Source: Agrypnia vestita (Eukaryota; Arthropoda; Insecta; Trichoptera; Phryganeidae). From it: a stretch of 64,000 nt of DNA. The notes under the pieces were generated by a model, which saw only the letters and a list, made by a program, of their open reading frames with translations, was not told where the DNA came from and made no database searches. Position 1 is the first letter of the stretch. Each line of letters begins with the position of its first letter. The position numbers and the translations under genes were made by a program. The stretch lies in assembly GCA_016648135.1 (NCBI GenBank), contig JADDOH010024906.1, positions 1 through 64,000 of the forward strand, given 5' to 3'. This document shows, one piece after another, positions 10,006 through 21,839 of the stretch.

Positions 10006-10009
10006 GCTA

Positions 10010-11750
10010 CATTACATTATATAGGAATGAACCAAGGAACCAAATGCAAAATCAACAAGATGGATAAATTCCTGAAATCCAGCAAGTGATGCAATAAGAT
10101 AAAAATTCAAACTCCTCGTTATTCCTTTTATTTTCCTCCCCGAGGCGCATTGGTCCAAAGGAAGAGCACGATATCTTCTTTCTTTATATTAAAGATGCAT
10201 CTGAAAGCTTCCGGCTCCTGCACTATACTCCCGTGGCGAGAGGCTTGGACGTGTCAGGATTAAGGGTGTACTCAGCACATGCACATTTATCATATATGCA
10301 GACGGGTACACTTGGAAATTCTTTTTTTGATTTTCTTATGAATCGGAACAATAAAATAAAGGTTAATAACCATTTTGCTAAAGAAATCAGTGGGCATGGC
10401 TTGGCTTCCCATACCGAGGGTTCCGCTCTCGACTCCCGATGTGGTTATAATTAATATTTTGTGATGTGTTTCGCTTCTTTAATTGGGCCTCATGGCCTTT
10501 TGAATCGTGAAAACAGGAGCGTTACTTATGTATACCTACATGGTGTTATATAGCTAGCATAGAATAATTTACAGGTAGATTGCTGCTTAAATTATGAGTT
10601 TAAAAAATTCAAGCAGCAATGTCTCAATATCAATAGTTATAGAGATAGACGATTTTAAATTAATTTTCTTTAAAACATTAGTCTATGATAACAGTAACTT
10701 GTACTGAATATGAAATCTTCAGTCGCTTTAATTAAAATTTAATAAAATGATAAAAAGCTTACAAAAAGTATTTTTAAAATTTCTGGAAGATTTTAATTAT
10801 TTTATTTGAGTTGTTTGAAGCTAATAGATTCTTTGCGATTTGGAAATGTTTGTATTCATATGAAAATTTGACATCATAGAGGGATACAAAGAATACACTT
10901 GCTTAACACGTATGGAGTACTAGGACACTATCTTTAACTTGTATTGATTTTGATACGGATAAAGAAACAAAAGATAAAATGAAAATATGTTTAAATAACA
11001 TAAAAAAAAAACTTCAGATTTTTTTATTTGATGATGAAAAATTATGCCTATGAATTGTGGGGATCAATTTTAGTATTTTTATAATAGAACGAAATCTCTA
11101 CAAATTCGTGCTTTAATGATGCAAAATATCTACAAATTAGAGTTTTTCGTATTTTTAAATTAAGCTTTTCTTTGTGGTACCGTTTCAATATTAGGGGTTA
11201 GACATTATAAGCGGTTAGACTTCTTGGCAAAAGAGTAAAACTGAATAACAAGATATTTAATGGAGCTAGCATTTCCGGTTTAAGGTATATTTATAAACGT
11301 TGAAATTAAAAACGTTGGGTAATATATTTGTAAATAAAAGGCACTCATAAAAAGGTTTCTTTATACATTTCTGAAAGTCTTCAAAACCCAGAGAGAGTTC
11401 TTTGATAATTTAAAAGAAGACGAGTATAATTAGATCTCAAAAGGTACGTATTTTGAATTTTTTAAAAAGGTTTTAAAATGAAAAAATAAAAAAATGTTTC
11501 GATAATGCCAGATTTCAATTCAATGTAATAGGTTTAATTCGATTTCAGTTCTTTTCAAAGTCGATAACTGTGCTTTCAACAGCGACTATACACAAATACT
11601 TGTATGAACTTTTTAAAATGAAATCTGAAATAATGCAAATATTTCAACATATCCTTACATAGGTTGCAAATTTGCAATAAAAAACTCCACATTGTATGCT
11701 AATTTATATTTATTTCACCGAAAGAGAAAAATAGGAAAAATAATGTCGAA
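10010..11750. other. intergenic with weak repeat traces
   Basis: A relative of the 175-bp repeat family is at about 10790-10900, and an inverted-looking relative at about 10550-10680. The short frame at 10233-10454 has no recognisable product. Otherwise AT-rich and featureless. Confidence 0.45.
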
Positions 11751-11831
11751 AAAATATTTTAATCTAAATGTCCACCATCCCGTCGCGTCGCTGGCATTTC
11801 TAGAATCTGGCACCTGCAAAGGTAGATAACC

Positions 11832-12400
11832 TCAGAAATAAGGACCGATAAAACCCTTTGTTGACATAACCACCCATACTGTGACTTTAAGATATTGTAG
11901 AGGCTTTTGATGATTAAGTTTGATTAAAATAACATAACCATTCAAATAAAAATAGGCTTCGTAAGAGAACAAAATTTTGCTGAAAGAGATTGTCGCGTAC
12001 GACATAAATGATTTGATTATTAGTTTTGACACTTTATTTGCCTTGCTTGTTTACAATAGATTAGTTATTTGCAATGTTTACAGTATGGAGCTAGTTTAGA
12101 AGTGACGCGGGCTTCGTCCGCAGGATCCGGCTCGGCTCCTCCCGGGCATCCTCGTGAATGTCCGCCGACGTAGGCGTAGACAGAGATGAACACTCGAAAA
12201 TTATCTCAAAGAATTATTTTATACATTATCTTTCTCGTGAAATTCAATCATCGGGATTTAAATCTTCCAACGATTAGATATAGCTTCTCCTGGTCTGTGG
12301 CCGCCCGGTTGTTTTCTTATTTAGAGTTGAACCAGTCTCCTCGAAATTCCTGAGCAGCCGTTTATCTGAACCAACACCACACTCTCGAATTGGTAGTGAG
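11832..12400 (-). pseudogene. IS630/Tc1-mariner-like transposase relic
   Basis: A minus-strand frame at 12255-12395 reads LLRNFEETGSTLNKKTTGRP followed by QTRRS and a stop. This is the basic linker after the helix-turn-helix of an insect IS630/mariner-type transposase group. Further downstream on the same strand (11832-12032) the frame contains LFSYEAYFYLNGYV, then KVTVWVVMSTKGFIGPYF, matching the conserved start of the DDE domain in that group, where SDEAHF with an Asp is usual. Here S-Y-E has lost the aspartate. Between them, at 12090-12190, is a GC-rich insertion with no recognised content. The C-terminal domain is not seen. Dead copy; exact family unassigned. Confidence 0.65.
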
Positions 12401-12599
12401 CGTGAAACAATCTCATAAGAATCCTCGTTGATACATTGTGACTAAATTTCCAAGGGACAAACTGCAGCGTGCTGTTGCCTGCGCGCTCTTATTTTGTGCG
12501 GTTTCTTGGGTGTTACCAAAAACTTAGACCCCGCCCCTCTCATTCCCTTTCCTCGTAGATTCCTGATCGTTTTGACAAGATTAACACGCATATGATAAA

Positions 12600-12800
12600 T
12601 TTGGTGAAAGGTAAACGGTACTATGGTTGTGGTGTATAGTGTTGTGAACATAGTAGTGTAGTGTTAGTCCTGACGAAAAGACGGGTACTTCTCAAAACCG
12701 GTAGACGTTCTCAAAATCTAGTAGTGGTTTGTACTAATTTAACTAACACTCTCTAATAATGTCTAATCACAAAGTTAATGCTTTAAATATTTAAAATATT
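12600..12800 (+). mobile_element. Penelope-like pLTR remnant (type B, second copy)
   Basis: Matches 9855-10000 from GGTACTATGGTTG... to the end, then continues into CACAAAGTTAATGCTTTAAA, confirming the full order of the family. Its hammerhead core is damaged: CTGACGA is tolerable, since position 7 of the core is variable, but GAAA has become AAAA and stem II no longer pairs. Confidence 0.65.
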
Positions 12801-13687
12801 ACAATTATCTGTGAAATGTGGTGAACGTTTTAATATAATGCTTTCCTAATAATGTATAAAATATATTTTTAATGAGTATACCTAATGATAAATTCTGTAA
12901 AATGTAAAGAATCCGTGATGTTTTTTTGCACACTGACTTCACACGCTGTGCAAAAATTAAAAAAAAAAGTATACTTATCACGTACCTACCAATATTATAC
13001 TATGTATAACAAAAAAATAATCTAGTTTACAATTATAACTAGTAAATCAACAAGCTACATGTATTAAAATGGTTCCTGTTTTTATTAATTTTAAAATAAA
13101 ATAAAACAAAAAATCGGGTGGTTTCTCCACAGTATATTCAAAAATAATGAATCTTCTTAAAAAAAAAATAATATTATGCACGCAATATTCATAATTGTGT
13201 TACTTTTTAATGGAGGAGTGCCTTAACCCAGGGACCAAATTTGTAATATTAAATATACTCTTATTAAAAAGCTTTCTTAGAAGACTCTCAAATGACCGAT
13301 TCAATTATAAAAAAAAGTTCCTTAATGCCCCCCAGGGAAGAGGGATACCGTGGTTGCTGGAGACCGGTTAATTATTAAATAATAATCATATATTCTTTAA
13401 TGTTCCTTTGAGAGCAATAACCGTATTTTACGAAAATACACAACTAAATTTTATATTATACGGCGCTTGTATAATACAAAAAAATGCAGATCTAATTAGG
13501 AAATAATTATATATAAGCTAAGTGCACAGTGTTCTTCCTTGATTTTGGTGTTTCGTTCCGTTTGAGTCCAATAGGTAAATAATTAATGAAATGTTGGTTG
13601 ATGTTCGTAAAATTTGATTTCGTATATTTATTTGTAGTGCGGGGGTTGGGAATGTGTGGTATAAGTGTGCGGCCGCACTCCTGCACG
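12801..13687. other. intergenic, nothing recognised
   Basis: AT-rich DNA with A runs. No coding or repeat family recognised. Confidence 0.5.
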
Positions 13688-13693
13688 CCTTAG

Positions 13694-13872
13694 GCCTCTG
13701 GTACGATACGAGCGGCGAGCGGCAGAGCGGCAGAGCGTCAATGCGCCCGAGTAGTAAGGGTCACATTGACGGCACAGTACTGAGCTTAGTCATATCGTGG
13801 TCGTCTTCCCTCACTACTCGGGTACATTGACGCTCTGCCGCTCTGCCGCTCGCCGCTCGTATCGTATCCAGG
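13694..13872. mobile_element. GC-rich foldback MITE, 179 bp
   Basis: Arms 13696-13760 and 13808-13870 are nearly perfect inverted copies (core TACGATACGAGCGGCGAGCG, then GGCAGAGCGTCAATG and CCCGAGTAGT). The loop is about 47 bases. CCTTAG occurs directly outside both ends (13688-13693 and 13873-13878) and may be a target duplication. Markedly GC-rich for this window. Non-coding. A transcript would fold into a hairpin with arms of about 65 bases. Confidence 0.8.
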
Positions 13873-13879
13873 CCTTAGA

Positions 13880-14425
13880 GGGAAAATTGGTCGTAGAATA
13901 TTTAAATGTTCGTACGTCAAGTATATCTCTAAATCTCGCAGAAAATCGCTTTTATTTTTAATTTAAAAATAACGTTTTTGAATTTTTAAAACAATATATA
14001 TAGGTATGTCCCTTATTTTTGTTTCTTTTAATAAATTATGGACTTGTTTACACATTATTTTTTGAGAACCTATGTTTAATATAGATTAAGATAAGTATTT
14101 AATTAGAGTGGTCGGGCTTAGTGACTTCAATATACAATCAGAATATTCATTAATTACACATGATTATTTTATCATTCCGAGTTAGTTGCCATGACAAACT
14201 ATAAATTAGAATCAGTTTTGATCGCCATTAACTGAATTTTTAATAAATATCGTGTGACATATTTAAGAATTAAATTACACCCCTAAAAATAGACCCGATC
14301 CGTGTCCGTGTCCGTTTCCGTGAAGCTCCTCCCCATTGACTGAGATGACATGACCAGTGCAAGTTTGTCCAAGGCAGTATTAAGAAATATAAATAAAAAT
14401 AAATTAAATATCTTTGATATAGACC
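13880..14425. other. intergenic, nothing recognised
   Basis: AT-rich DNA. A short element-like word GTGTCCGTGTCCGTTTCCGT at 14304 is a local simple repeat. No protein recognised. Confidence 0.45.
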
Positions 14426-14429
14426 ACAT

Positions 14430-14605
14430 GTAGTATACATATTTTTCACTGCGTGTCGCATCAATATTCTTACTATTTTCAAACTAAGCTAAATGCTTGT
14501 GTTATGAAAATAGGACTGAGTTGCTTGTATCCAGGAGTGGGGCTTGAACTACCGACCATCAGATCACTAGGCGAGCGTCATGACCACTACACCAAAAAGC
14601 TACCC
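14430..14605 (-). mobile_element. tRNA-derived SINE, family 1
   Basis: On the minus strand a tRNA-like head begins TTTTTGGTGTAGTGGTCATG (A-box region TAGTGGTCATG) and includes GTAGTTCAAGCCCCACT (B box GTTCAAGCC). It is followed by a body with CACAAGCATTTAG and AAGAATATTGATGCGACACG. The same head-plus-body order occurs on the plus strand at 28039-28185. Non-coding, RNA polymerase III type; mobilised by LINE enzymes in trans (family knowledge). Confidence 0.85.
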
Positions 14606-14609
14606 ATTT

Positions 14610-15129
14610 TGTTAGTGATTTTAAATCCGTCAAATTGTTAAATTGAATAGTAATATATAAAAATAATATTCAATATAATAGTAATAACCTCAATAATATA
14701 AAGATTGAAAAAGTAATGTTACGACGCCGACGCTGGGTTAGTATTTATTTAGTACTGCTTCATATTTAGTGAATTTATTAGATCCTCTCCCTTACTAGAA
14801 CGTAATGGGTTTCGACAATATCTTTGGGGATTTCATCTATTTACGACTTCCGTATTGGTTTCGGAAAGGGTCATAGAATATACGCAACAAATAAATAATA
14901 CCGAATCGAATTGGATAGATTTCTTTTGGGACGGACTTCAAATTTTGATGTGGGTACCTATGTTTAATCTAAATTTTAAATTATTTTTTAAACGTCTTAA
15001 ACGTTAAGTATATAAGTCTTTACTAAAATGATTATTATCTGATTATTTTAGTTGAATAATTTTATTTATATTTCATTTTAGGTTAACTTCTCGACATGAA
15101 AAAATTGTCTGACCGATCATTCTGATCGC
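14610..15129. other. intergenic, nothing recognised
   Basis: AT-rich DNA with no recognisable coding or repeat family. Confidence 0.45.
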
Positions 15130-15500
15130 TCTGTTTTGCTGGATTTCCGGTTTTTTAATACCTCCTACATTACTCAAGTAATAAAAAAAAACCATAAAAA
15201 CCAAGTTATTACAATAGTCCCTTTCTCATTTTCGGGTTTCGTGTCTACCATATGCGTCGGAATCTCCATATATCTTACTGATTTGTATGAAAAAACCATT
15301 AAAAATTTGAAAAATCCAAAATTATACTATAATTATTATTTTTTAACAAAAATTTGATAGATCTTCTTGATCGTCGCTACGAGTCTATTTGCAAAGTTTC
15401 AGCTCGATTGGATGACGGGAAAAGGGTTAAAAATCGATCCAAAGTTTTTTCGTCAGACAAGCAGACGCCAGAAAAAGGGAGTAAAAAGTGCAAAAATATA
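15130..15500 (+). repeat. dispersed repeat D (copy 1)
   Basis: Shares with 39390-39745 (plus) and 43590-44070 (minus) the words CCCTTTCTCATT, TTTCAGCTCGATTGGAT and GGGTTAAAAATCGATCCAAA, followed by a GACAAGCAGAC tail and a GGGAGTAAAAA end. Length about 370 bp, no coding capacity. Possibly a LINE 3' region or a SINE body; family not named. Confidence 0.8.
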
Positions 15501-15539
15501 GAAAATAATGAGCAATTATTAATTTATAAATTATTTTTG

Positions 15540-15800
15540 CTGTTTCTTCAGTCAATTTTTACCACATTCTTATTGTGAAGTTGCGATATTTTCAGAACAA
15601 AGTTCTGTGAAATTTTAAAACAAAATTTATTAATTTATTAAAAAGACATACAGAAAAATCAAATCGACGAAAAAATCTTTGGGTGCTACCGGGATTCGAA
15701 CAACGGCTCTCCTCCTATCCGGGGCAGGCGCGTTATCCAATTACGCTATAGCGGCCTCCTAAATTTCCGTGAATATATCGACCTTATCTGTAAGTCCCCT
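15540..15800 (-). mobile_element. tRNA-derived SINE, family 2 (copy 1)
   Basis: On the minus strand: AAGGTCGATATATTCACGGA, then a tRNA-like head with CTATAGCGTAATTGGATAAC (A-box region) and TTGTTCGAATCCCGGTAGCA (B box), then the tail TTTTTCGTCGATTTGATTTT and CTGTATGTCTTTTTAAT. Copies 2 and 3 are at 21840-22265 and 38830-39020. The flanking TTCACAGAACTTTGTTCTGA segment is also shared, so the mobile unit is longer than the tRNA-like part. Confidence 0.85.
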
Positions 15801-18300
15801 GGGGGCAGTTACAAAAAGTAATTTGTGCCTACCAAACAAGAAAAAGTGGATTAATAAATTTGGTTTTAAATTTTTACCACGCTTATATTAGTCTGGGTGG
15901 AATCTTATAATCGATATTTCACCTGCTTCCCGATGTCCAATCGAGCTTAAACCTTGCGCACATGACAATACCCGATGACAATACATGAGTCAATAATTAT
16001 ATTCACTAATTAATCAAGTAATCCATCATAATTAAATACCAAAATTTTATAAGACTACCTTTAATTTGGAGAGTGAGGCAAACGTTTTTGGGTCGAAATT
16101 TTATTTTTTAATTTTGAGTACATTTTAATGTATATAAGCGTATTTTTTTTAATTTCATGTAATATTATTTTGTTATTTGCAATTTTATTTAATAGTTATA
16201 TGTACATGCATTGCGGTTTTTAATACAAAATAAAGTGTCAAGATTATTCCCAAATATTTTATTGGATCATACATAAATTCCATCACGTCATCTCATTTTC
16301 ACTATATTCCCTTATTAGTATCAGTTAATCTTATTTCATTCAACTATATTATTACCATTATATTTGTTTTACTATTATAACCAGTTCTTCAATGCCATTT
16401 TTCTTAGCCAAACGCGTCATAAACCCTCAAAACCCGACCGCCCATCAAACTCAGGGGTCTTCTGGACCCTTCTTTTAAGGGTTGGACAGGACCTGGTAGG
16501 CAAAGTACATCACGGTGACCACGCGCCATTGCGTTCCACCATTATCCGGGCTTTTGCCTTCTCGCTGTAGCGTGAAAATATTAACCCATATATTTCATAT
16601 ATAAATCATGGTGTCCGTAACCCTTCGAAACCTTGTCTTCGAACCTTGTAACGGGATTAAACTCGAAGCTGAATTGAAATATATCTGACGTTCATACCGT
16701 GGGAGAACAAACCGTTTATTTTTGAACTTAGATAAATCTAGCGTAATATTTTCTTCTTGGAAAAACAATTCGATATTCATCTACGCCTTCTAAGAAAACT
16801 AATCAATATCTGAAATAGTAAGATATTTAAAAAAATATATTACAAGTAAATGTCCGCATTTGTAAAACTTTCAGAAAATGCACACATTGCGTAGATATTA
16901 TGTATTTTTTAACTTCTACCCTGAAGCAGTAAATTTCCACAACACAAAAACTCTGGAACATCGAATAGCACGTGCTGATACTCCTATTTAAACTACTGAA
17001 AGGGTATCTCGACTATCCCAGTCAACCGGACCTAACCTCCTTTCATACTCATTGTAGACAAACCCGACAAAACGTGCTCTCCCATAATCCAAAATATAGA
17101 ACATCCTATACAAGCCTTTTTTTGAGCTTGTTCGAATTGGAAATTTAAGTATTACTTTTAATATAGCCCATTGTACACTAAAAAATTATTTCAAATGTGT
17201 TTAGGCTACACCTTCCCATAAAATAATGCCATATTATATTTTTGTTTGTTCTTTTCGACTAATGATATTTCTATTTTGGAAAAAAATATATGAGTTTCAT
17301 TTTTATCGAAAGACTGAAAATATTTGTCCGTTTTAAAATTTCTTCAAAAAATAGTTATAAGTATTTGGTTTTCTTTTCACGATCGATTTTTGGACAATTA
17401 CAGGTTTTGTCTTTAACGGGTTTATTTTGACAGTTGTATATTTTTAAAATGGTTTCTTTTGACTGATGTTTAGGGAAGTATTGTAGGTTTGTAAGAAGTT
17501 TATCTTACAAATAAAAGTGCAAAAATAAATTAAAAAGGAATAAAGAGTGAAGATTTGCAAGTAAAATAACACAAGGAACAAAGTGTTAAGATACAAAAGT
17601 AAAATAACAAAAAAAGTCTTAGGGCGCGCAGTGGAGGTCCGCCGGTCCGATTGGAGAGCTCGAATTACGGCAGCAGCACGTGTGTAATAACCGCACGTGG
17701 AATCAATTGGATGTCAAATTACATTCTGGGAAGATAAGCCGAGATAGAACCTGCTTGCGTAGGTGTAAACCGAGTCACTACATAAAAATTGATGTGTTTT
17801 CCACAGCATAAGCCACTATTTAAAAAAAAAAACACAAGCACAAGAAACGAACCAACAAATGGTTGGTTCAACACATCACGAAACATTCTGAAAGCTCGTG
17901 TAATTATACTACAATCCAAAATACATTCAAACCGATACGTTATTAACTTTGTCGGTCGCGTTTTGTGTATCCTCATAAACATATATTTTCACGGACTATT
18001 GAGCCTGTTATTAATAATTAAACACGGTGGTCATTGTTCGCCGCTTTTATGCGGCCGTAAAGTTGGTCCGGTCTGAACGTTTGTCAATTAACGAAGGTTC
18101 CCTTTTACACCTTTATAGTTCGGCGGAGGACGTGAACGTACCAACAACGGATTGGATGGTTGCGCTACAATATGAGCGCTGAGAGTCGCAATAGTTTTCA
18201 ACGTAAATCTCCAACTCCCAGTAAAATTAATTGACGAATAATAAGGTACGAAAAGCATTGTTGGGATCCGACATTGTGAAAATCTCACTTAATCTTTTAA
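15801..18300. other. intergenic, no supported gene
   Basis: Mostly AT-rich. Short islands of higher GC at 16420-16570, 17625-17700 and 18020-18250 have no frame I can identify. I leave all short frames here out. Confidence 0.4.
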
Positions 18301-18390
18301 AGGGGTTGTTTGAAATCTATTAGGTTCAATTTGGGATATCTTTGGGACATTTTGGGATACGTTGGGAGATTTTGGGATACGTTTCCAAAA
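18300..18390. repeat. short degenerate TTTGGGA-type repeat
   Basis: Repeats of TTTGGGATA / TTTGGGACA / GTTGGGAGA across about 60 bases. Local simple-sequence expansion with no wider copies seen in the window. Confidence 0.7.
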
Positions 18391-18484
18391 AAATAGTGTT
18401 TTGTCTTTCAATCAAAATATATCAGGTCCATACTTATAAAATTGACGTTTTATATTAAAAAAATCATTTTTTTTTCTGTAAGCT

Positions 18485-19120
18485 GTAAAGCTGTAATGAA
18501 CAGTGACGGTACAGGTCCACCATGCTCAAAAGTAGTTTCTTTTGATTAAATTTGAGTTTGGGACATTGTTTGGCTGCCTCCCCTGGGTCCAACCATTGCG
18601 ACAAACATTCTTGATTTTATCATACAGGATCTAATTTTTATTGCAAGTAGCGATCCAATTAAGTGTTAACTCAACAAAATTAAGGCAAGCCTCTAAGGCG
18701 CGAATTTGCTGATGTCCTTCAATAAGTTCATACGGTACCCACTTTGCGATCTTCTTTACTTTCCCAATTTATTATCATTTTATCACTTTGAACATTGAAC
18801 ATGATGAAAGCTGTTGCTAATTCGGACGTGATTTGAGATAAATCCGCTTCCAATTAAGCTTTTAATTCGTCAGTATCGACTGTAGTCTCCGGTCGCCCAT
18901 TGGGCTCGTTCTTGAGGTTGAAATTTAGAGAAAGGAAGCAAAACCGGCTATACCGGGGGAAGCAATCGGCAAGAAAACAAATGAATAAATAATTTCGAAA
19001 AAGTAATGTCATAGCTCTAATGCGACGAGAATTTGAATTTGGAATTTCAAGTCAAGTGCAAGATATCGAACTTTAAACTAGCCTGATTAGAAAACGGCAA
19101 TTTCATAGGTAAGAACCTAA
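18485..19120 (-). pseudogene. second mariner copy, heavily decayed, 3' truncated
   Basis: The 5' terminal repeat is at 19095-19120: minus strand TTAGGTTCTTACCTATGAAA, with TA outside (19121-19122). The transposase can be followed in shifting frames: FNLKNEPNGRPETTVDTDEL (end of HTH and linker), then KVGTV / KWVPYELIEGHQQIRALEAC (the WVPHEL region), and near 18540-18620 WTQGRQ / LDPGEAAKQCPKLKFNQKKL. At least three frameshifts and several stops are present, and the catalytic HDN and YSPDL regions are absent. Diverged from the mariner at 1-834, so it is an older insertion. Confidence 0.82.
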
Positions 19121-19262
19121 TATTATAGAACCTATTTATATGGTAAAGTAGGTAAGTTTTTGGGTGTTTGTAGGGCTTAAAACCTATCATACAGCTGGCT
19201 TAAGTGATCACTTTACACATTTTCTCTTATTTAGCTTCGTCACCGTGAGATTTCTACAATTA
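19121..19262. mobile_element. foldback family M, internally deleted copy
   Basis: Begins TATTATAGAAC directly at the mariner end, has GGCTTAAAACCTATCATACA and GCTGGCTTAAGTGATCACTT, then jumps to the opposite outer end (TTCGTCACCGTGAGATTTCT, ACAATTA). The inner part and loop of the 519-bp family member at 44260 are gone. Confidence 0.7.
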
Positions 19263-19999
19263 ATCCGAATTATCAAGTAATTAAGACAAAGGTTAAATAT
19301 AATTCTAATAAAAACATAAATAAGAGACTGTGTAAATTGTTTGAAGAGATTGCTTAAAAATAATTCAGAATAAAATATTTGATATATACCAATACTCATT
19401 TAACAATCTGAGAAGTATTTTGATGGTGATTACTCTCGCGATAACAGTGCACTCTCCTAAATATGCGATGATATGACTCGTGTAAAATTTCGAGAAACAA
19501 ATCTCAACACATCCATATAGTTCCTGTACAAATTTGTTTGTTTTAATTCTTAAGTAAACGGCGTACATAATTTAAGCCAAAATGAAAATACTGGGCCAAT
19601 TTGCTGAGTGAAACTGATATGGGAGTACTAACTCCTAAAATAGTTCTGAAGAAGTAGTGGAGCCATTCATTGCCGAATATATTTCTTCTTATAAGTCCAG
19701 CATGTGTAATATGAAGACAATTTTGAGTTTTACGAGATTTTTCTAGCCGATTGCTTTTTACTTTTTAAAGGAGGATTCATTTAGTTTCATTTTTTAATGA
19801 TTCAAAGCATCAGTCGAGGCAGTAGGCACGTACCTCCCTTACCACCGATTGTCGCTGGCTATAATTCAACCCTTAATGAGTTTTCTAAAACACAACTTAT
19901 AAAACGGCAGTTGAATATTAAACGATCATTTGAAACAAAGCCTTCGCGAGTTTGCCGGCGCTACCCCGCTAATAAGATAACATTAGTTCCTCACGCGTG
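19263..19999. other. intergenic, nothing recognised
   Basis: AT-rich. A frame at 19797-20000 is open for 67 codons, but nothing in it is recognisable. Confidence 0.4.
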
Positions 20000-20000
20000 A

Positions 20001-20139
20001 GATATAAATCTGCCACGGACCGCTAGACCGGGGGAGGGGGTGGTTATCATCGGAGGCTTCTCCGCCCTGTTCCAGACCCTAATTCTTCATTTCATCTCGG
20101 CCGCTGCCAAGAAAGTGGGCTTCTTTTTTAGTAAATAGT
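20001..20139 (+). CDS. possible coding segment with a hydrophobic C-terminus
   Basis: Between TGA (19998-20000) and TAG (20137-20139) one frame is open. It reads GEGVVIIGGFSALFQTLIL followed by HFISAAAKKVGFFFSK. The middle uses G/C-ending codons (GGC TTC TCC GCC CTG TTC), unlike the flanks, and would form one membrane-spanning helix. I cannot identify the protein, no neighbouring exon is visible, and the true left boundary is unknown. May be an exon, a retroelement fragment or chance. Confidence 0.25.
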
Positions 20140-21190
20140 GAAAATATATTCGATGTGCATATACGTCATTAAAATCGGTATGGGGTTTTCGTTCAAAAAT
20201 AGGCTAAATTTTCAATGCTTATATCCCAGAAAGTATACGACGGAGGTAAAAGATAATGGTATCAGTAGATTGATGGCAAATGTGTAATCTTTCTAGATCC
20301 CTCTCCATATCCCGCCACGTAAACGATACGCAATGTCGCGTTCAGTCAACTTTGGGATGCTGTGGCTTGTGATCATAAGTCTGATCTGTACGAAACAAAT
20401 GTTAAACGATAGCTAACGAGCCTTTCTATATAATAAATTCCGAGATAAAACGACAGTCAGAGTATGTGAAGTATAAGTTCAAAATTGTTGGCAATAATTC
20501 AAGATATAAAAGTCTTTGGTCAATGGTGACGTTGAACGTCAAATATCCTTTATTTATTTGAATTGTCACATATTGTGAGTTTGGGAGGAATGAATAAAAA
20601 CACTGGAAATTAACTAGCGATAAATTAATCATTCAACGTACAAAGTTACGTAACACTATTAAACTTAACGCTATTCCTTAAATCACACTACTTTGCAATA
20701 TATCACTCCTAAATAAACACTTCATTATCGCTGAATACATTTTATTTAACTTTCACTGGAACATTCCATCCGATTCTCATTCGAAGTATTTAATCGCTTA
20801 TTTCTTTCGCCAATTAGGTAAGTACTTACATTATTCACTCATTAGCGCTTGGATTATCGCACGGTTTGCCACCCTGGCCTCGTGGCTTGCAGCCGAATTC
20901 GCTCTATTTTCGCCTATCAAACGCAGCTCAACTCAATAACTCGCGCGCCGCGGCCGTTTGTATTTATATCTGAAAATCCTGGTATCGAACCTCCTAGATT
21001 TTTATAGTGCTTAGGAGAAAGTTCTCGTCGCATCTTGGCCTCCTAGATGTTTCTAGAATGTTTCAGATGGCTTCCAAAGGCCGAAGATTACCCTAGAACA
21101 TTCTCGATTCTTTGACAGTGTCGCAAAAAGTGACATAGGAGTGCGTAATTCCTTTAAGCATCTCGATACGGTATTTCGTGTGTACGCATT
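20140..21190. other. intergenic with GC-rich patch and possible heat-shock elements
   Basis: The 20860-20965 patch is GC-rich without a recognisable frame. At 21050-21070 (TTTCTAGAATGTTTC) and 21093-21112 (AGAACATTCTCGATTC) there are two matches to the alternating GAA/TTC heat-shock element, with one imperfect block each. Confidence 0.4.
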
Positions 21191-21194
21191 AATC

Positions 21195-21398
21195 AATTAA
21201 TTGTATTTTTTCCAACCAACGCCAATTTATCGGTACAAAAATGAAGATTTCTATTTTGAACAGTTTTATAAGACAAAATACGAAGAAAATTTTCCGGACT
21301 CTTTCGGTAACCCTGCGGAACAGCGAAATGCTTTTGCACAACTGTTATTCCTGTACCTACTTTTTAGTTACTTATCCAGGAAACCCACCAGTTAACCC
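21195..21398 (+). CDS. possible coding segment, unknown protein
   Basis: An open frame with an amino-acid mix that looks protein-like: PIYRYKNEDFYFEQFYKTKY, then EENFPDSFGNPAEQRNAFAQ and a hydrophobic LLFLYLLFSYL before the stop. If real, it would be a small segment entering one membrane helix. An overlapping +1 frame is also open, codon bias is weak and I see no convincing acceptor, so chance is possible. Confidence 0.22.
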
Positions 21399-21839
21399 AA
21401 CGTTACCATGCTTTTTATATTACACGATAACAACAGAAATAATAAATAGCTAAGCTTTGTAGGTAAAACAGTAAACAAAACGTTTTACGTAGTTGTAAAT
21501 TATATTGTACGGCGAAAATATAAACAGTAACAGAGGGAAATTACAAAATGTTATGTTACATAACAAAAATACAAATTTACATTACAAATTCAGGTCATAA
21601 CAATAAAACTATGAAAATGCCCTGGTTTATAATTGTGCAAAATGTACTTATAATGTTTTAGTCCATAGAGCATACATTTCAGAGAGAATATTTAGAGTCA
21701 TCGGATATAAATACTCAAGTCTGAAAGAGGCCTATAATTTAAATTATTATGTAAAAAGTTATTTTTTTTAGGTATTGAAACGCATGAATATTAATTATAG
21801 AAAGATATAGAATGATATAGTATGTCTTACAAATTGATT

